From contig HG738138.1 in the NCBI GenBank assembly GCA_000499405.2, positions 23,093,097-23,157,096 of the forward strand: a stretch of 64,000 bases of DNA, in the 5' to 3' direction. The position numbers were made by a program, and so were the translations under genes. A model generated the notes under the pieces. It searched no databases, was not told where the DNA came from, and saw only the letters and a list, made by a program, of their open reading frames with translations. Below, in pieces: positions 62,036-64,000 of this stretch (positions within the stretch are counted from its first letter, which is position 1; each line of letters opens with the position of its first letter). This DNA comes from Onchocerca volvulus (Eukaryota > Nematoda > Chromadorea > Rhabditida > Onchocercidae).

Positions 62036-64000
62036 CTATCGTGTCATCTTAATGTCTCTTTTAGTGATAATGGAATGATATTTACATTGTTATGAATCAG
62101 TTTCTGCAGATTATTCACAATCCTTGCAATTCTTCAACTTGCTTCTTAGATTGAAGATTGATGATTTATGCCATCCAGTCTTTACACATCTCATTTATTT
62201 TCACATTACAGTCAAATGTTTGATTAAATTTAAAATGAATTTAAAATTTTAAAATTCTTAATCCAATCATTTTCCACTCGAAATGTTTAAATAATTCATT
62301 TGATTCATTTCTCGATTGCTATTTACCTTCCCTTCGCTATAAGCTCATCTTTTAAGATATTTCTTTAAGAAAACAAATGCAAGCTAAGATATTAATCCGT
62401 ACCGGTTCTACTGTCTCATCTCATCGAAATTTAAAGTACTTTTCAAAAAAAAAGAAGAAATATTTTAATTTTTATCAAACTTGAGATATTTTTCTCGTAT
62501 CTTTCTTTTCTTCTCTTTTTTTTTTTGCACTGTTTCCCTCCAAAAAAAAAGTGCTGATTCATGTAGGTTCAATAATCGTTTTCAAAATTTATATTATTAA
62601 AGTTAATAATGATGTTAATTCGAAAATGGTTAAAATTATGCCAGCGAAAAACCAATTTTCTGATTTTCCGAAAGAGCGAACAGACATTATCAGCAAGATC
62701 ACATACATATTCAGATACCTATCTATCTATCTCGCCATGAAATAGATCATACAAATCTAAAAATTCATCTTGTTAAATATGAAATTTTATTTTATAAAAT
62801 CAAAAAAGTCCTTTGAAGATTTTATGATATGTATTAATTAGGCTAACCGTGTGATTATTGGAATACAGGCTTTTTTTCCACTGGAAATTCAAAATTTCCA
62901 TATGTTTAGAAAATCAATAATTCGAAGATACAATTTGTCAAAGTATAAAAAAACAGTTGCTCTATCAGAATATATAATTAGAAATGATTGAACTTCCTGC
63001 TTGTACACTTTTTCTTAAAGTGTAAATTTTTCTTTTCTAAAAAGGAAAGAAAAAAAAAACAAAATAATTTAAATGAAGCTATAAAGCTCGATAATATGGC
63101 AGATAGCATTTAGAACTTCTTAGATTCATCAAAAAAAAGAAAAATTAAAACTTTTTTTTCGAAGAATTTTTTCTCATGATCTTCTAAAAATCTGGGAGAA
63201 AAATAACGGAAAAAACCTTCCTCAATAATTTTGTATTTATTTATATTCTTTTAACGTTTGTTAGGTTTGTGTTAGCCTTTTGTTAGTATTGAAGATGGTA
63301 CGGAAATTGCTCATCGTAATGTTTTTGGTAATAAAATTTTCAAAATTTAATATTTGGGAAATTCTCATTTAAGTATTGTAGTCCAGTAATTTTCAGAAAA
63401 CTTATAAAATTATAGACATTAACTGGTCCTTTGTTTGAATCAAATTAGTTCTATTTGAAAATAAAAAACAATTTAACTGTGAAAAAAGTTCAATTCAACC
63501 AAGAAAGAAATTTGATCATTAAAATTAATTTGATTTCGAATGATGATTATACTTCTCGATAGTGTCAAAAATTAGCAATTCAGTCCATTTTCCAATTCAT
63601 TCCATGCATAGACGTCTATTTTGATTTACCTTTTTTGGACTTCTATTCCTCATTTTTAGGATTTGTAGGTATAATTTTCTGAAAATTTTTGAATACTGCT
63701 AAGCAAAACTCAATGTTTACCATCAAATTATCTCATTTCTGCCATAGCTGTAATGATAAATGTTATCAGTGGAATAAATAATTTGTTACACATAAACAGA
63801 TTCAATTCTTTCTCTTTCTTTCTTATGATAATGAAATCGATATACCAAATTAGTTTATTTCTCTTATAATTATGATAAAATTGATATCGCCAAATTATCT
63901 TATTTCCCTGATGATTATGATAAAAACAATGCCACCAAATCACCTCTGAAAATCACAGTTTGAATTTCTTTGTTTGAGCAACACAAATTATTGATAATAA

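Larger units (their letters stand above)
60383..64000. other. Downstream of innexin exon 1: long intron or intergenic DNA
   Basis: No innexin exon 2 could be identified in this stretch. It contains a purine tract (61575-61647) and a 36-bp tandem duplication (61964-62035). The open frames present are chance-like. Confidence 0.45.

Noticed and set aside
1..64000. Wolbachia or viral insertion, CRISPR array, bacterial operon
   Set aside because: No long intronless bacterial-type frames, phage or viral genes, or spaced direct repeats of CRISPR type were seen.

Overview
The window is AT-rich eukaryotic DNA with short GT-AG introns, long poly-T acceptor tracts and protein families characteristic of nematodes: an innexin, an RME-1-type EHD protein and a small PiT phosphate-transporter cluster. 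The very high A+T, sparse genes and GTTNGT-type donors suit a filarial or other spirurid nematode. The species cannot be named from the sequence alone. No prokaryotic operon, CRISPR array, viral genome or Wolbachia-like insertion was seen.

Layout. 1-6.0 kb is mostly non-coding with one weak two-exon small-ORF candidate (4184-4487). 6034-9007 (+) is a seven-exon calcineurin-B-homologous EF-hand protein (CHP1 / pbo-1 type). 9.0-14.96 kb is non-coding. 14959-21097 (+) and 23040-28442 (-) are two complete 14-exon PiT-family (SLC20) sodium/phosphate symporter genes arranged tail to tail. Nine of their 14 coding exons have identical lengths, so they are an inverted gene duplication. A tRNA-His(GTG) gene lies 61 bp upstream of the second PiT start codon on the same strand. 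28.6-50.3 kb is a roughly 22-kb stretch with no recognisable gene. It holds simple repeats, a roughly 410-bp foldback element and a small GC-richer island near 48.1 kb. 50383-57047 (+) is a complete 13-exon EHD/RME-1 gene with a possible second first exon inside intron 1. 57.05-60.19 kb is non-coding. 60188-60382 (+) is the first coding exon of an innexin whose remaining exons I could not find in the window.

Function. Each gene appears to be its own transcription unit. CHP1 proteins bind Na+/H+ exchangers, PiT proteins import phosphate, EHD proteins recycle endocytosed membrane and innexins form gap junctions. No shared pathway is implied by the order. Candidate trans-splice or 5' UTR acceptors lie 13-80 nt upstream of all five start codons, as expected in nematodes.

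The most unusual structure is in the first PiT gene. The intron 10/exon 11 junction is tandemly quadruplicated in 24-bp units. Each unit carries its own 3' splice site and stays in frame, so alternative acceptor use could insert 8, 16 or 24 residues inside the second GANDV-NA signature of the transporter. All exon coordinates below were assigned by eye from splice consensus, reading phase and family resemblance. No alignment or transcript data were available.
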